Of a stretch of 64,000 nt of DNA, positions 34,980-47,950 are shown one piece after another. This DNA is from Thamnaconus septentrionalis (Eukaryota; Chordata; Actinopteri; Tetraodontiformes; Monacanthidae), in the NCBI GenBank assembly GCA_009823395.1, contig CM020503.1:5922501-5986500 (forward strand), given 5' to 3'. Position numbers and translations under genes: made by a program. The notes under the pieces were generated by a model. It did no database searches. It was given only the letters and a program-made list of their open reading frames with translations, and was not told where the DNA came from. Within the stretch, counting starts at the first letter, position 1. Every line of letters begins with the position of its first letter.

Positions 34980-36120
34980 CATACGGACCCAGCTGCGCAC
35001 ATCACCCCCCACCCCCCACCCCTGCCACCTCCTCTCTTCTCCACCACCACCACCACCTCCGTCCTCTGTCCTGATGCTGTCTTGCGTTCAAACACTTTGC
35101 TGCGGTTCATATTAGCGCTAGCGGCGCACTGCTCTGGAGCTCGCCTCCATATAAACCCATAAAACAGCAGGCAAACATTCGGACACAACAGAGTGAAAAT
35201 TTGGACTGCGCCGCCTGACTGCTCTTACATGCGTTGCGTGAGTCTGCCAAAGGGAAATCTCTGTTACAAAAAATAAAGTTTATTTTCCTCGACTATTGCG
35301 TAGAGTGAAAAACAGACTCTCCTCCTATTTTTTTATTTTTTTTTAGCACCGTGCTGCCTGAAATCAAACAAGTCTGAGCGAGAATGCAAGCAGGAAGTTG
35401 AGCTTACTGGCTCCACTCAGACTCACGCCATCACCTGTACCTGACAGTAGCAGTGAGGGATTTCTTTTTCCGGTATTTTAAGCACCAGTGTGTGGCGATG
35501 AGGAGCAAAGCCGCCTCCTGCAGGACTAAACAGGAGGTTGTTCACTACGTTAGCGTCCACACAGTTCCCACTCTCCGCCGCAGAAACGTGCGCTTTATTA
35601 CAAAGCTCTGCGGCGTCGCCGAGGCCATCCAAGGTGACACCGACACACACACACACACACACCACCTCAAACTGGGACGTCGAGCGAAACGCTTCGTGTC
35701 TGCGCCGCGTACCACATCATTACGATCCCGGTTGCGAGCGGGCGCCACGCGACGCCACCGCCATAACCGCCATAAATAAGACAAGAGCGTGGAGCATGAA
35801 AAACAGAGCAGGGGCTCCAGTCTGGCTGCTCCGCACCTGAACGTCCTTGAGCTTGACGCGAGCCATCAAGCCGACACTTGATATGAGCATCTGCTTAATG
35901 TCTTTGAATTAAAATGTAAATTAGTTTTTTTTTGGTGGGGGTGATCTTCAACCTGCTGCTGCTGAGTTTCTTTCTTTCCCTGTGTTTTTTTTTTTTCTTC
36001 CCCTTCCAACCTCTTCGCGCAGTCACCAGCCAAACACGAGACGATGAAAATTAATGAGAAGCAGTCGTGACACTCGGGAACAAGCCCCCTCCACCCCCAC
36101 CTCGCCACCCCCGTCCCTTT
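34980..36120. other. Non-coding sequence, no gene seen
   Basis: C-rich tracts (35004-35060), CpG-rich stretch (35490-35770) with a short CA run (35644-35661), and T runs near 35923 and 35986. A donor-like GTAAGC is present on the minus strand at 35408-35403, but no exon could be argued. Confidence 0.4.
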
Positions 36121-36325
36121 TAATGGACCATATAGAGCACGTCTGCGGTATTTCAATTAACAGACAATGGAACGACGTGCGGTAATGGCACGCAGGTAGA
36201 GCTCAGCGGCGCGAGGAGGGGGCGGTAACGGCTGCGACCGCGCCAACGCCGTGCCTTTAACGGGGCCCCCGCCGCCCGGGCGGAGACAATGGGACTTAAT
36301 AGGAAATGTAAAATTGTGATATAGG
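36120..36325. promoter_or_regulatory. Candidate conserved non-coding block
   Basis: Complex sequence with GCGGTATTTCAATTAACAG, GTGCGGTAATGGCACGC and GGGCCCCCGCCGCCCGGGC, both homeodomain-like cores and CpG-rich. No repeat signature. Conservation untested. Confidence 0.3.
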
Positions 36326-36549
36326 TGCCGTCCAAAAGGTTGGGGGGAGGGGTGGGGGGTGAGTGACACCCGGGAAGTGGAGCTGTTACGTCTTAATGCA
36401 CTGCTGCCTGGCGGGATGAATCAGCTCCACATATGGGGGGCCGGAAACTATCAGAAGGCCGCTAATGGCCGCCGCTGTCACTCGCACATTAACCTTGAGA
36501 AGAGCCAGGGGACTGCGCTGGCCCTGCTGACCTCTGCTTTTCATAGGGT

Positions 36550-36592
<43 letters not shown>
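36550..36592. repeat. (CA)n microsatellite
   Basis: CA array of about 43 bp. Confidence 0.97.
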
Positions 36593-36596
<4 letters not shown>

Positions 36597-36659
36597 GAGT
36601 CCCAGCGCGTCCGCGTATGACAGAGCGGGTGAGTGTGCACCTGCACTGAGCCGCCCCCG

Positions 36660-38240
36660 CCCTCCCCTCCTCCCCTCCTCCCTGTGTCTTATGAGCACCA
36701 TCAGTGGGATTAAATCAGTCAATCACAGGCCACTCTAACACCATCTAGGTTGTCTGCACTGGACTAAAATCAACTAAAACCCTTTCCTGTCGCCCCCCTG
36801 GGGGGTTCGCTTCCGTGAAGGCCAATAACGGTGCTCCCTAAGCTAATTTTATGAGTACGCAGATGTGCACAAGCCAAGCGGAGAGCACATGTGCCCCTCG
36901 GTGAGCGCACGTCTCCTCGTGGAGAGTGGAGCAATACCAGACGCAACTCTGTTTTTGCTTTTTTTTTTTTTTTTCCTTGAGGAAGGAGACAAAATTGCAG
37001 AATCCGACCGAATACATTTGCCTAAATCCTCCTTTCAATCCTGAGGCAAATTTTAAGTGCAGTGTTTTTCATCTGTTTAGACAGCAGGAAGACTCGCGAT
37101 GTTTGGCTCTGCTGATTATTGTGTTGTTTTGATTTTGTTTTTCTAATTTCTTTCTGGTCGTCAAAATGATTTTTATTTTTTGGAGATTAAATTTGATTGC
37201 ATACTTAAATTGAGTCCGGGTGTGAAAAACACTTCTGTGACAATCTGTTGGTGTGTGACTGAATCCCCCGCTAAGCAACGTGCACGTCCCTGTTGTTGGC
37301 AGGGATTCCAGGCCTCTTTGTTTCCAAACAGCAGCCACAGAAACTCTGACCTTCAACACAAATGCGTCTAAAAGCACCGGATCAACACAGCCACATTAAT
37401 CTGAAGATGTGTTCACTTTACCTCTTCCTGAAAATATGCTTAGATGTTTTTCGTTTTTCTCTTAAACTGTGGCGCATGCATCATTTTCTGATTCATATGG
37501 AAAATGTCAAGTCACGGCCATAATGAGCAAAGCAAAGGTCAGAAAAACAAAAACTAGTACAGCATCTATTTAAAAATGATGCTCATGTGTCGTTCTTGTG
37601 AGAGGAACTTCTAATCATGCCAAACAACTGGAGCAGATGGTGCAAATAAATGGGTGTAGCTCATTTTTTTATTTAAAAAAAAAAAAACCCTCCAGTGAGG
37701 ATGACTTACAATTTTTTATTTCCTTTTTTTTCTTTTTGAAACATAACCTTGCAGGCTGGCGCTGCGATCAGTCACCTTCGCAGGCGGCAGGGAGACAGAT
37801 CATGTTTGATAAAGACTCCCCCCCCCCCCCACCAACCACTGAAGTGGCTGTGAGAGTTGCCTGGGAACAGGGTTGAGCCCCTCGAAGTGGAGAAGAGGAA
37901 AGATGTGAGAAGATGAGCGGTGGCGAGGAGTCGAGGAGGCTGGAGGATCGATTCACGCCGCGCTGCTAGTCGGGACTAAAAAGCTCCGGTTGATCTTTGA
38001 AGGACGGCCGGCACCGTTGCCTCCGCTAACCCCTCGCAGCATGACCTAATTGCCAAGCGGTCCTTTACTTTCCTGCCAGTTGTCGGTGGCACACGCACAC
38101 ATCTGTGACGGTGCAAAAAGCTTTTAAAGAGAGCGACATTTGTACTTGTACTTGAGTGGGCAGAACATTGTGTGCGGAGCTGCCGCTGCCGCTGCACCTT
38201 GTTGCGTGCAGTCCACCCTCGGCAACAGTAAGTGGACTGG
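36660..38240. other. Non-coding sequence, no gene seen
   Basis: Mostly unique-looking sequence with T runs (36960, 37725), an A run (37675-37687) and a C run (37820-37831). Confidence 0.45.
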
Positions 38241-38247
38241 GGGTGGC

Positions 38248-38249
<2 letters not shown>

Positions 38250-38302
<53 letters not shown>
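38250..38302. repeat. (TG)n microsatellite
   Basis: About 26 TG units followed by G8. Confidence 0.97.
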
Positions 38303-38304
<2 letters not shown>

Positions 38305-38689
38305 GGGGGTATTTTAGAAAGTCCCCAAACGAGTGTAATCGTATTATGCTGGAGGTGCTAAAAGCCTCGAGTCGAGGAAAGTGCCACACTGGAGGATTCG
38401 CAGAGGAACGTTGAGGAGCAGAGCTGAGAGGCGGGTGGAAAAACTCAACATGGACACACACACGCACACACGCACACACACATCCATATATGTATATAAA
38501 AGGTGCGGACGGTTTGATTTTTTTTGCCCTTGGTGCTGTGGGGAGGGGCCGGCGCTCAGTTTGGAGGCCTGATTGTTTTGACGGCGTCTGCTGTCTCCGG
38601 CTGGGAGCGGCTGGAGCCGCGCTAGCGATGATAGATGAAAGAGCGAACTTTAATCAGAATGGCGCCCGCGGCGTTTTTCGGGGAGGTAA

Positions 38690-38945
38690 ACAGATTAATC
38701 AGTCAACCCGTCCTTCCATCCTCCCCTCTCACTCGCCGCCGCCACCGCTGCCTTTCTCACCTCCTGCCCCCCCAACCCCCACCCTCCTCAGCACATGACC
38801 ACTTCACACCACGCTGACGCTCCATTCGTCTCCTTCCCATCAGCACCTTCTTCTCCCCTCCTCCTCCCGCCATACAGTCCTCAATTTCCATCCCCTGCCT
38901 CCTGCGTCGACCTCCCCCCCCATCCAAACCCACCAACCTGTATAC
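38690..38945. other. Pyrimidine-rich segment
   Basis: C/T-rich plus strand (purine-rich on the rara strand). A minus-strand CAGGAG/GTGAGA donor-like site lies near 38762-38751; it is not supported by any recognisable exon. Confidence 0.4.
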
Positions 38946-38989
38946 TATCAGCGGCGCTCCATGATCACATGAAGGGGAACATCAAAGCG

Positions 38990-39940
38990 CTCCAGCAGCC
39001 CGTTTCATATCTCACGGTATCAGACACCATAAAACTCTGAGATGAGAGCAGTCAGCTCTTCATCGGCTCTTGGCCCCCTCGCGTTATTGCTCCCCCACTA
39101 GCCTGAATCGCAAAAGGGTAGACAGTCCCAGGGATCTCGCCGCCATCACTGAGGAAACCTTCAAACAATCCGCGCCGGAATCAAATGGACTGAGTCGAAC
39201 GCATGGGAGGAAAAAACGGCACATTAAGCAACGGAGCGTTTTACCCTTTTTCCGAGCGTCCTCACACATCCGAGTGCGGCTAGGTGTGCCTATAATGGCC
39301 TCACTCACATTTCTGCAAGAGACATTTACCGGAGCTCGGGGTGTAAAAATGGGAAACGTGGCACTATGAATTCCCATGAGTGTGCGGAGAAGAAGCCACG
39401 TTGCGTATCCATCGATCCGAAAAGAAATCAAACAATCGAGTTCGACGCACCGCCCTCTGCTAGCAAACGTGCGAACCTCGCGACTGCGTCAACGGCTGCC
39501 GCAGGAAACTGCGCTGCCTCTTGGAAACTATCGGGGAAGGATAATTGTGCTGTGCTGTACGGCATCCCGACCACAGACAAGTTGAGCAATCAACGAGGGT
39601 CCTGGCCGCCGCTCGCCAAGATAAACTCCACTGCCGTCCGTCTGTCACCGAGGGGTTTTGCGATTCCAATCTGGAGCATCACTGTTGTGCATCAAAACTC
39701 CCTTTTCTGCAGTTTTCTCCAGAGCACGCTGGAATGCTGCCCCTCTCGTTCAAATTCTGGCCAAGATGCTGCAAAAAAGGCCTGCTGCTTGCGCAAGCTG
39801 CTGCTGCTGTTGCTGCTGCTGCTCCTACCCACCTACGATTTCATCAGAGGGACAAAACAACAGAAACTCTCTACGTGTTAGCTTGTTTAATGACGTGAGT
39901 GTCAGTGTTGTAATCCGAGCTATTAAACAAGTACCAGGGA
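38990..39940. other. Open but unrecognised sequence
   Basis: Contains the longest plus-strand open frame here not caused by a dinucleotide array (39366-39881, 171 codons). It has a Leu run from a CTG-like tract (39799-39827) and no domain I recognise. Treated as non-coding. Confidence 0.35.
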
Positions 39941-39954
39941 GGGAGAGAGAGAGA

Positions 39955-40012
<58 letters not shown>
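39941..40012. repeat. (GA)n microsatellite
   Basis: About 70 bp of GA with GGGA variants at the start. Confidence 0.97.
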
Positions 40013-40015
<3 letters not shown>

Positions 40016-40851
40016 GCTAATGAGACTATAAAATAATGATCAGAGCATAACTCAGCGTGGCAGCGAACGTGGAGGAGGACAAGTCCAGCGCACGGAACGA
40101 CAAGACGCACCGGAGCTCCGTCCCGTTCCAGGCACCAAAAACACGGCCACTGTGTTGTTGGTTCGGAGGTGAGAGCTGGACGGCCGCAGACACACAAATG
40201 ACGGCCGGCAGACGACAGTCGTTGGTGGCGCAGCGCTCACATCACCAGCTTCATCTCCCAGACGAACTGAAACCCTGAGTGACTTAACGCCATTACCACC
40301 ACTCCCGCTGGATGAATATCAGATCCACGACTTTGGATGTTATTATCGCTGGATTAGCACCAATCAACCCCCCCGGACCCCCCACCCCTCTGCAAATTTC
40401 CTTTCCCTGCCCCAAAGCCATTCTTTACTTTCCAGCACTCACTAAGCTCATGTTTCTTTTTATTGGTTGGATTCTTGCCCAAAAGTTGATGATTTTAACA
40501 CTCCAGCGTATTTCTCAAGCGTGAAATACAGAACTGTCAGTATACACATCAGGATTTGCGCCGAGAGCTCCACTTTGTTTCTGACACACTGAGAGCAAAG
40601 CATTTGTTACTGCAGGGCTTCAGTGAAAGCACGCTGTCACGCAGAGATGCTGCTGTCCAGTTGCAGTATTATTCCAGACAGGTTGACATTTGGGATTTTC
40701 TCTGAAATTGTGTAACAGTTTTTTATATGTTTTACATCGTCAATAAAAAACATCAACATGATAACATTTCAAAGGAAAACTGCAAAATCTCGCTGTCGTA
40801 AAAAACGTAGTTAGCTGTTTTTTTTTTATCAGAAAACATACACAGGGACTA

Positions 40852-40901
40852 GCTGGCACTAATGGCTAGTGGCTAACGGCTAGCTGGCGCTAACGGCTAG
40901 T
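40852..40901. repeat. Short GCTAAC/GCTAGT tandem repeat
   Basis: GGCTAGT, GGCTAACGGCTAGCTGG and GCTAACGGCTAGTGG alternate as about 2.5 imperfect units of roughly 20-25 bp. Confidence 0.7.
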
Positions 40902-41599
40902 GGTGTGTGTGTTTGTGCCGAAAAACAGTCAATCTTTCTCATCTTGCATGAGTGGTTTTCGACCAGGAGACACTATAAGCTGTTGATAAGAGCCTCAACC
41001 ATCACAATAGTTGTGGAGGTGCATAATTCTAAAAATGCTGCACAGTTCCTCTTAAAGACGTGACATGATGAATATTCAGTTTGTTTTAACTGAGATTATT
41101 TCACGCAGAAGTAACGACAGCTAATGTGGCGTCTGGTGGAGAACTCCAGTTCCTGCAGGCAGCTTCGCTCTCGTCTATACGACAACGGTGCTGGACTGAC
41201 ATCAAGAGGCGAAACATCTCGCCGACTCAGTGCTGCCAGCCAGGAGCAGAGTGGCGTGCCAGGCGCATGTGATTCGGTGCTGAAAGTAACTGGCAGGAAG
41301 GGCAAGAAGGAAAGACAAACAGCCCGAGGAGCAGGCACAGGTAGGAGGAGGCGTTCGTGGGCTCCGTTGTCCCGTATCTCCGAGCAACTGGACGGATTTG
41401 TTCTGACAGCGCAGGAGGAGCGACTCAAACACCACCACCCCACTACCGCCCCCCCTACCCCCCTAGCCGCCGTTCCGAACCATCTGCACGCAAGCGAGCA
41501 CACACAAGCACTGCACAACGCCAAAAGGAATGAGCAAGCAAATGAGGGTGAGTGAAAGTAAATGGCTGATGACATGGAGTTAAGTAAGGACAGAGACTG

Positions 41600-41900
41600 A
41601 CTCAGAGCCGACTCGTCCTGCCCCGGAGCGCAGAGCGAAAACAAATGAGCAGGATAAACAAGCAGACCACAGAGAGGGGATGAAAGAATAACAGATTTTG
41701 GCAAATAGGGGAAGAGAGGGAATGGCATTTGAAAAAAATGAGACAAAGATAGGGGAAAAAATGAAAAAAAAGAAAAAGTCAAAGGGATGACTGATAGGAT
41801 GGAGGAGGAAGAATGCTTTCAGGAAGACATTAAAGAGAGAGAAACGGAAAGAAAGACCTTGGACAAGAGGAGGAGGAGGAGGAGGAGGAGGAGGAGTGCA
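41600..41900. repeat. Purine-rich tract with (GGA)n
   Basis: A/G-rich plus strand ending in a GGA array at 41869-41895. Confidence 0.8.
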
Positions 41901-42308
41901 GGCAGATATGAAAGGGATGGGAGGCAAGATGTGGAGGAAAGATGAGAGGATGGTTTATTTCCCTCCATCTCAATTTGCACAAAACTTTCATTACCACCAA
42001 TTTGGGCCGGGAGCCGTAGGCTGGACCATTAGGCGGGCTCGGCATCAATCAGCCTAATCTTCCTCCCAGGCTGCTAAATTACAGCACCAAGTTGCTTATT
42101 AAAATTTGTCGCCCTCCTCCCAACACCCGGCCCGGCTGGAGATTACAGTGGGGGAGAAGAAAGGGAGGGGCGGTGGATGGGGGGGGGCAAATCAGACAAA
42201 TCTGTTCCAGAGACCAAGGAAAGAGAAGAGGACCGGGGTTGGGTGGGTGACGAAGAGGAGGGGTGGGGGGTGGGGGGTTGGTGGAGAAGGAAGTAGGCAG
42301 CAGGAAGA

Positions 42309-42341
<33 letters not shown>
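42309..42341. repeat. (GA)n microsatellite
   Basis: GA array of about 32 bp. Confidence 0.95.
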
Positions 42342-42344
<3 letters not shown>

Positions 42345-42423
42345 GTGCCTGCTGAGACAGAGCGGATCAGAGTCGGGGGGGAAGGGAGGGCAATCATCTG
42401 CTTTGATTTATACTCTCTTGGAG

Positions 42424-42424
<1 letters not shown>

Positions 42425-42462
<38 letters not shown>
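42425..42462. repeat. (CA)n microsatellite
   Basis: CA array of about 37 bp. Confidence 0.95.
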
Positions 42463-42463
<1 letters not shown>

Positions 42464-42594
42464 AGCGGTGCTTTCTACATTTCAGCATCTCTGGGCACAC
42501 ATACATCCCCATACATTCCGTACACCCCCCCCCCCTGCACCCCAACCCAATTGCAGTTTTCCATTCTTGTCAACACAACCACCACCACCACCCC

Positions 42595-42633
42595 TCACAC
42601 ACACACACACACACACATACACACACACACACA
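42595..42633. repeat. (CA)n microsatellite
   Basis: CA array with one TA interruption, preceded by ACC repeats. Confidence 0.93.
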
Positions 42634-43129
42634 CCCCGGCCGTGCATGCCGGTGGTGTGCTGAACAGGGGCTTGGCGGCTCCTCCCACTGCACACTCAAT
42701 CACAGCGGCGGCCAGATAAGACGCATGATGAATGGCGTAATTGAAGGCGGCAGCGGAGTGATGCTACACGGCTATGGGTTCCGGTGGTGGCGGGGAGGCG
42801 GGACGCCGCGGAGGAAGAGTGGCGAGCGGTGGGTGATTATCGAGGGAGGATTTATTGTTATGGGTGTTACTGTCTTATTTTTAGCAATACAATAATAACA
42901 GTGACTGGCTGCGGTACAGCGCCACATCTCGAGTGGCGGATCATATATAGGGGCTCCAGAGGAAGGGCCAGACCTTTATGCCAGTGTGAGTCTGAATGCA
43001 AAGCAAAGAAATATGAAAATTAGACCAAGACCAGGCAGTAATAACCGCTGTATGAGTGCAATTTAAAAGTAGAGTGAGCTGCTACGAAGTCGGATGGAGG
43101 TCTGAGGACTTTTTTCGCTCTGCTCTTAA

Positions 43130-43270
43130 CGTAGCATCATATCAAGACGTGTGTGTGCCCTGAAAGTGCTCCGGTACATATGCCAGGCCTGTAAGTGGCG
43201 CTGTAAGGCGGCCACGGAGACACGGCAAACACAGAAGAAGACAAGAAGGAAAAACCAGAAGACCATGGTG
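43130..43270 (+). repeat. Fragment of the repeat family at 8.9 kb
   Basis: GGCCTGTAAGTGGCGCTGT (43186-43204) is the exact reverse complement of 9251-9269. Flanking ACATATGCCA and AACACAGAAGAAG also fit the fish repeat I recall. Boundaries approximate. Confidence 0.4.
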
Positions 43271-43799
43271 TGAATGTGAGTGTAGAAGCAGTAAAGTGTT
43301 CAGTGCTGAGCGACAACGAGGCAGAACTTTGATCTGCCAAGGTTGCCGGTGTTGGCAGGACTAGCGCATGCTGGTTGAGGGTTGTCAACATAAAGGTTGC
43401 TGTTGAGAGACGTGACCTCTTCTGCGACTTTGCTTTCAAAATTAGCTTATTGGTGCTCCAAAAAATGTCTCTGTGTGTCAGAAACGTCCAAGTAATGATG
43501 ATAATAGTAATGATAGCACCGATTACCTTGGCAGCTATACTCCTAAAGTCTTCTCCGTGTTGAGGCCTTTAGTAAGTCTCAGTCAGCGTATTTCAATGTT
43601 AGGTCGACACATATGCTCAAGTCACGCAAACTGCCTTATCTGAAGAGGCGGCCAAAGGGGGAAAAAAAATAAAAGCTCACGTGTTAATTTACACCCGCAG
43701 AGATTTCCCCTCGCTCCCTCGTTGTCACCTCCTCACTGGCGTCACTTCTATTTCTCACTTGTGGCACCATGTGTGTGTGTGTGTGTGTGTGTGTGTGAG

Positions 43800-44860
43800 C
43801 ATGCGCCCCTGCAGGTCAGTGCCGTGGGACGACATTGCAGCAGCTTCACTCAAGATCAAAACGTCGCCCCCTTTCGCACGAATGTAAGAGTTGGCGGGTC
43901 CCCAGCAGCCACTGAGGCCTCTGGCTGCTCCACAGCACACCTGGCCTTCTGCTGAGTGAGCAGGTGCCCGGGAATTTCTCCGCTGACGGCCGGCGCCATC
44001 TGATGACCCTGATTTGCAGCGATCTACTGCTCACCTGGGTCCTAATCTTTCAGGCGTTACTGGGACCAGGATGTTGCTTGGCAGGATATGTTTGGGTCTT
44101 ATCAAATTGCTTTGCTAGTTTGTTTCTTATTTCCTGTTAAAGATCAAGTAAATTGCGTTACACTGATTTAACACTGCTGAAGGATCGAATCAGCCGGTAC
44201 TGGCGTGGAAGTTCGTCCCTGACCAGATCCAAGTTCTGGGCTTCTAGAGAGACACAGCCGCTGCCTCCTGCTTCCTGTCACTTTTGTCCAGGTTCAGTGT
44301 CTTTTGAGCCTTGCGGAGCCATTTCTTAAGACTCTGCAGCAGTGTCTGAATGGTTCTTATGATGTTTGCACTATCAGTCCAACTGAATTGTCACCGCTGA
44401 TAAATGTGTTTTGAAAGTTCTTTTGTTTATCCCATTGTGCTTGTCTTTGTAAAGCAAACTCAACGCTTTACGCTGAAATTACATTTGAGATGAGTGGTGG
44501 AACAAAAGCCATCTATTAAGACATCGGCTGAATGCTAATTTTTGTTTTTGTTTGGTTTTAATACCGACCTTTAGAATCACTAATTATAGCCTCTCAAATG
44601 AAATGTTGACATTTGGGATTGTGGAAGCCATGTTGAAATACTGTTCTGGCCAATTTGTTTTGCAGGTTATTAACTGAATGCGTGTGTGTGTGTGTGTTTG
44701 AAAGGAAGAGAGGAGGTCTGGTCCACTAAATAAATTTTAAAAAGCAGGAAGCAATTCTGCAATTAAAAACAGATTAACTGAGGAAAAAAACACACAGCTA
44801 ATTTGAGCAACAATGAAGCCAAATTAAACGAGAGCCTCTCACAAATCCTCGAATTCAGTC
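43800..44860. other. Non-coding sequence, no gene seen
   Basis: Unique-looking, average composition after a TG array (43771-43797). No exon or known repeat recognised. Confidence 0.45.
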
Positions 44861-45053
44861 GCGCGCCGGTGCGCACACGCCCACCCTCGCACAGCAGCCG
44901 CCGCCGTGTTTACGCGCAAGTCGCACGCACCCCTCAAGCTCAGCGGTGAAAGTGCAGCGACGGCAGTGCGGTTAAACACAGCGCGGGCCACTGTCAACAC
45001 ATGCTGACGCGGTGACCGGCGCGAGGAAACCGCACGTGTACACACAGAGAGAG

Positions 45054-45128
<75 letters not shown>

Positions 45129-45415
45129 GCTCTAATTAGCGCGCGGCACCAACAGACTAGCAGCGCTAACGCTGCGCCGAACACGAGCTCTTCCACGGTA
45201 TCCACCGTATTGTTCCGCCGGAAAATAATCCCTTGATTCAACGTTTGCAGTGGCGGAAGGAACAATGAGTTTTAGCTGCGACATGCGGCTTAGTTTGAGC
45301 TTCTGCCGTTCAAACAAATTGGCAACTGGGCTTCCGACTGGCGCGTGCCGTGGACAGCCTTGCCGTTGATTGCGTCGGCCCGAGCCTTTCCTCTGGCGCG
45401 CGCACAGAGGGGAAA
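44860..45415. promoter_or_regulatory. CpG-rich block, candidate promoter region
   Basis: Two CpG-dense stretches (44860-45040 and 45130-45410) separated by a TG/GA array. Contains GCGCGCCGGTGCGC, GCGCGCGGCACC and CTAATTAGCGCGC. One of the most CpG-rich non-repetitive stretches upstream of the rara exon, so a candidate for the P1 promoter or leader exon; no transcription signal confirmed. Confidence 0.25.
45056..45128. repeat. Compound (TG)n(AG)n microsatellite
   Basis: About 46 bp of TG followed directly by about 27 bp of AG, the same compound form as at 213-250. Confidence 0.97.
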
Positions 45416-45636
45416 AAAAAAACAGTAGAGAAAGAAAGAGAGAGCGGGAGCAGGAGGGTGGAATAACATGGTGTAGAAGACAGAGAGGGGGAGGCAGGGA
45501 AGGATGTGGAGGGAGTGGAGAGAGAAAAGTGGAACATTAGCTTAAATGAAAGTTTATTAGCTGTATCAGTCAGTCAGCTGGGAGGAGGGGGGAGGGGCTA
45601 GCCGCAGGCCCTTCTGTATCTGCCCCTTATTTTCTG

Positions 45637-45638
<2 letters not shown>

Positions 45639-45682
<44 letters not shown>
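45639..45682. repeat. (TG)n microsatellite
   Basis: TG array of about 43 bp. Confidence 0.97.
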
Positions 45683-45686
<4 letters not shown>

Positions 45687-45894
45687 GGGAGGGGTCTGGG
45701 GCGGGGCAGGGCAGGCAAGCGGGCGGGCGGGCGGGCATGACGGGAAAACATTAGGTTGTTGGCCAGCGTCCTGTACGCCAGGCAGTAATTGGCTGGGCTA
45801 ATGGTCATGTCCAGACAAATGGTGTGGGCCTTAACCGTGTTAGCAGCAAGCAACTGCTCCGCCTCCGCTCACAATGCAGGGAGGCCACGAGGAG

Positions 45895-45898
<4 letters not shown>

Positions 45899-45954
<56 letters not shown>
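45899..45954. repeat. (GA)n microsatellite
   Basis: GA array of about 56 bp. A shorter one lies at 46191-46210. Confidence 0.97.
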
Positions 45955-45956
<2 letters not shown>

Positions 45957-46508
45957 TGTGTTTGCATCATCCGAGACTCACCCAACACTGTGATTTTTAC
46001 CGACACACAACTTTTTCTCCCCCCCTCCCACCTCAGCGCCGATGGGTCTCTGCTGCTCGGCCTGCGAGCGTGATTCATGATTTGCTTATGTCCTGTGTGA
46101 GGCGATAAGGGGGAGGGGTGGGTGGATGGGGGAGGGCCTCCATCAGTGTCCCCCAAACATTTGACAGAGAGGGAGATGGGGAGAAGGGACAGAGAGAGAG
46201 AGAGAGAGAGAAAAAAGAGGGAGGGAGGGGACGACTAGAGAGCGGTAAGAGGATAAGTTCCATTTTTCATCCGTCCTCCTCCCTCTGCTCTGCATCACTT
46301 CCCCTTCTGCCTGACGGCAAGCTGAGCCACTAATGTCCATTGTGTCTGGTTGGGCTAAAAACGCACATGCGTGTGTGTGTGAGTGTGTGTGTGTTGGTGT
46401 GTGTAGTCATATTTCCTCGCTGTTGTGTCACTTGGACAAAGAGTGAAATGTATATGCTGCCGCATTAGCTATGCCAGCTAAAAAAAACGCAAATGAGCGG
46501 GGAAAAAT

Positions 46509-46517
46509 ATCTGTGTG

Positions 46518-46558
<41 letters not shown>
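46509..46558. repeat. (TG)n microsatellite
   Basis: TG array with one CG interruption. Confidence 0.95.
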
Positions 46559-46559
<1 letters not shown>

Positions 46560-46683
46560 GGTAACCCCTCAGCCATCCAGCTATCGTCTCCCACCAGACA
46601 GGCCTCACCAAGCCAGCCCAGCTGGATAATGGGATCCATTATGATTTACTTGCCAAGAGGACCGCCAGACAGAACAAAGACGT

Positions 46684-46684
46684 G

Positions 46685-46710
<26 letters not shown>
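46684..46710. repeat. (CA)n microsatellite
   Basis: CA array of about 27 bp. Confidence 0.93.
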
Positions 46711-46716
<6 letters not shown>

Positions 46717-47219
46717 TACACATTTTGGTGTACATGTCAGTGTGTGCAAGGACGTGAGCTCTTTGTCTCTCACCGTACATGTGTGATGTGCGCGCCGTTT
46801 CATATTTCAGTTTTGTCCGCGCCGCATCTTCTGAGCGTATGTCCGGCGGCGACGTCAGGCGCCTGAGGGGAATCCTGCACCGGCGCTCTGTCTCGCCGCT
46901 CGCTCTTTCATTCCATGTGCGCCTTCGCACCTGAAAAACCATACACGCTGACAGAAACCCCGAGTACATCGACCACTAGCACCACTCACTCAAAACAAAC
47001 ACACACACAAACGCACGCACAAACGCACGCTAGCACACACACACTCACAGTTTGCCCCAGGGCCTTGCAGGCAGGAAAGTGAAAGGTGAGGATTACAAAG
47101 ATGTGCTTCATCAAAAAGAGGGGCCACACAATCACATCCTGATTGATCAGCACAGCAAACTGCAGGTAGCCAGGGGAGTGTGTGTGTGTGTGTGTGTGTC
47201 AGAGGGTGTGTTAGCAAGT

Positions 47220-47950
47220 AAAGTAAAGCAAGTAAAAGTCACTTTTAGACGCTACTTAAAAAGGCGTGCTTCGCCGTTGCTCTACTTTTTTTTTTAAGGG
47301 GATTGGTAATGGTGTCAAATGGGAAAAAAAAATCTTTCTAAAAAAAAAAGCGAATAGTCACGTGATTTTGCACTAAGGGAAGATTGTGTTAGCATAAATA
47401 GGCTGATTGTGACCTATATCGTATTAATAGAAAAAGGAAATTAGACAGGTAGTGGAGCGGATTCAATTCTAAAGTAAATCCAGCTTTTCTTTTTGTCTCA
47501 GGTCAAAAACATGGATGCTATTGGATTGGTTACAAAAGTGCCCCAATGTTGCTGTGGACATGTAATTGTTTCAAACAGCGTGAAAGTGGAAAGGTTGACA
47601 ATTTGCTTTAAATCTAAATCGTGGATGTGTTTTGATTTTTGCTGTCCAAAAAAGAAAGAAAACACCCGACTGTCAGATTTAAAGAAATACTGCAACTTTC
47701 AAAGTTGAATTGTGGTTCACTGAACACTACAAGCAATTATATTGCAATAAAATCTCAACTATGGACTTGCTATTTCAATACACTGTTTTCACAACATGAG
47801 ATTTAGATACTGTTGCTGGGCAAAAACAACAGAGAAGTAACTAATACTAATATTTTTTATTTAAAGAGGCAACTGATCGATAAAAAGCACTGATTTATTT
47901 TTATTTAGAACAGTCAGAAACTGGGAACAAACGTGACTGAATTTAGCCCG
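47220..47950. other. AT-rich non-coding sequence
   Basis: AT-rich relative to flanks, with A and T runs. Possibly an old insertion; no family recognised. Confidence 0.4.

Noticed and set aside
35403..38762. Donor-like sites on the minus strand (for example near 35408 and 38755) as possible ends of the non-coding rara leader exon
   Set aside because: Several equally good donors occur across the upstream region (also near 23360, 28512, 45975 and 61124); without transcript data none can be preferred.
39366..39881. 171-codon plus-strand open frame
   Set aside because: No recognisable domain, contains a Leu run from a CTG-like tract, overlaps other open frames of similar quality on both strands, and lacks splice or promoter support.
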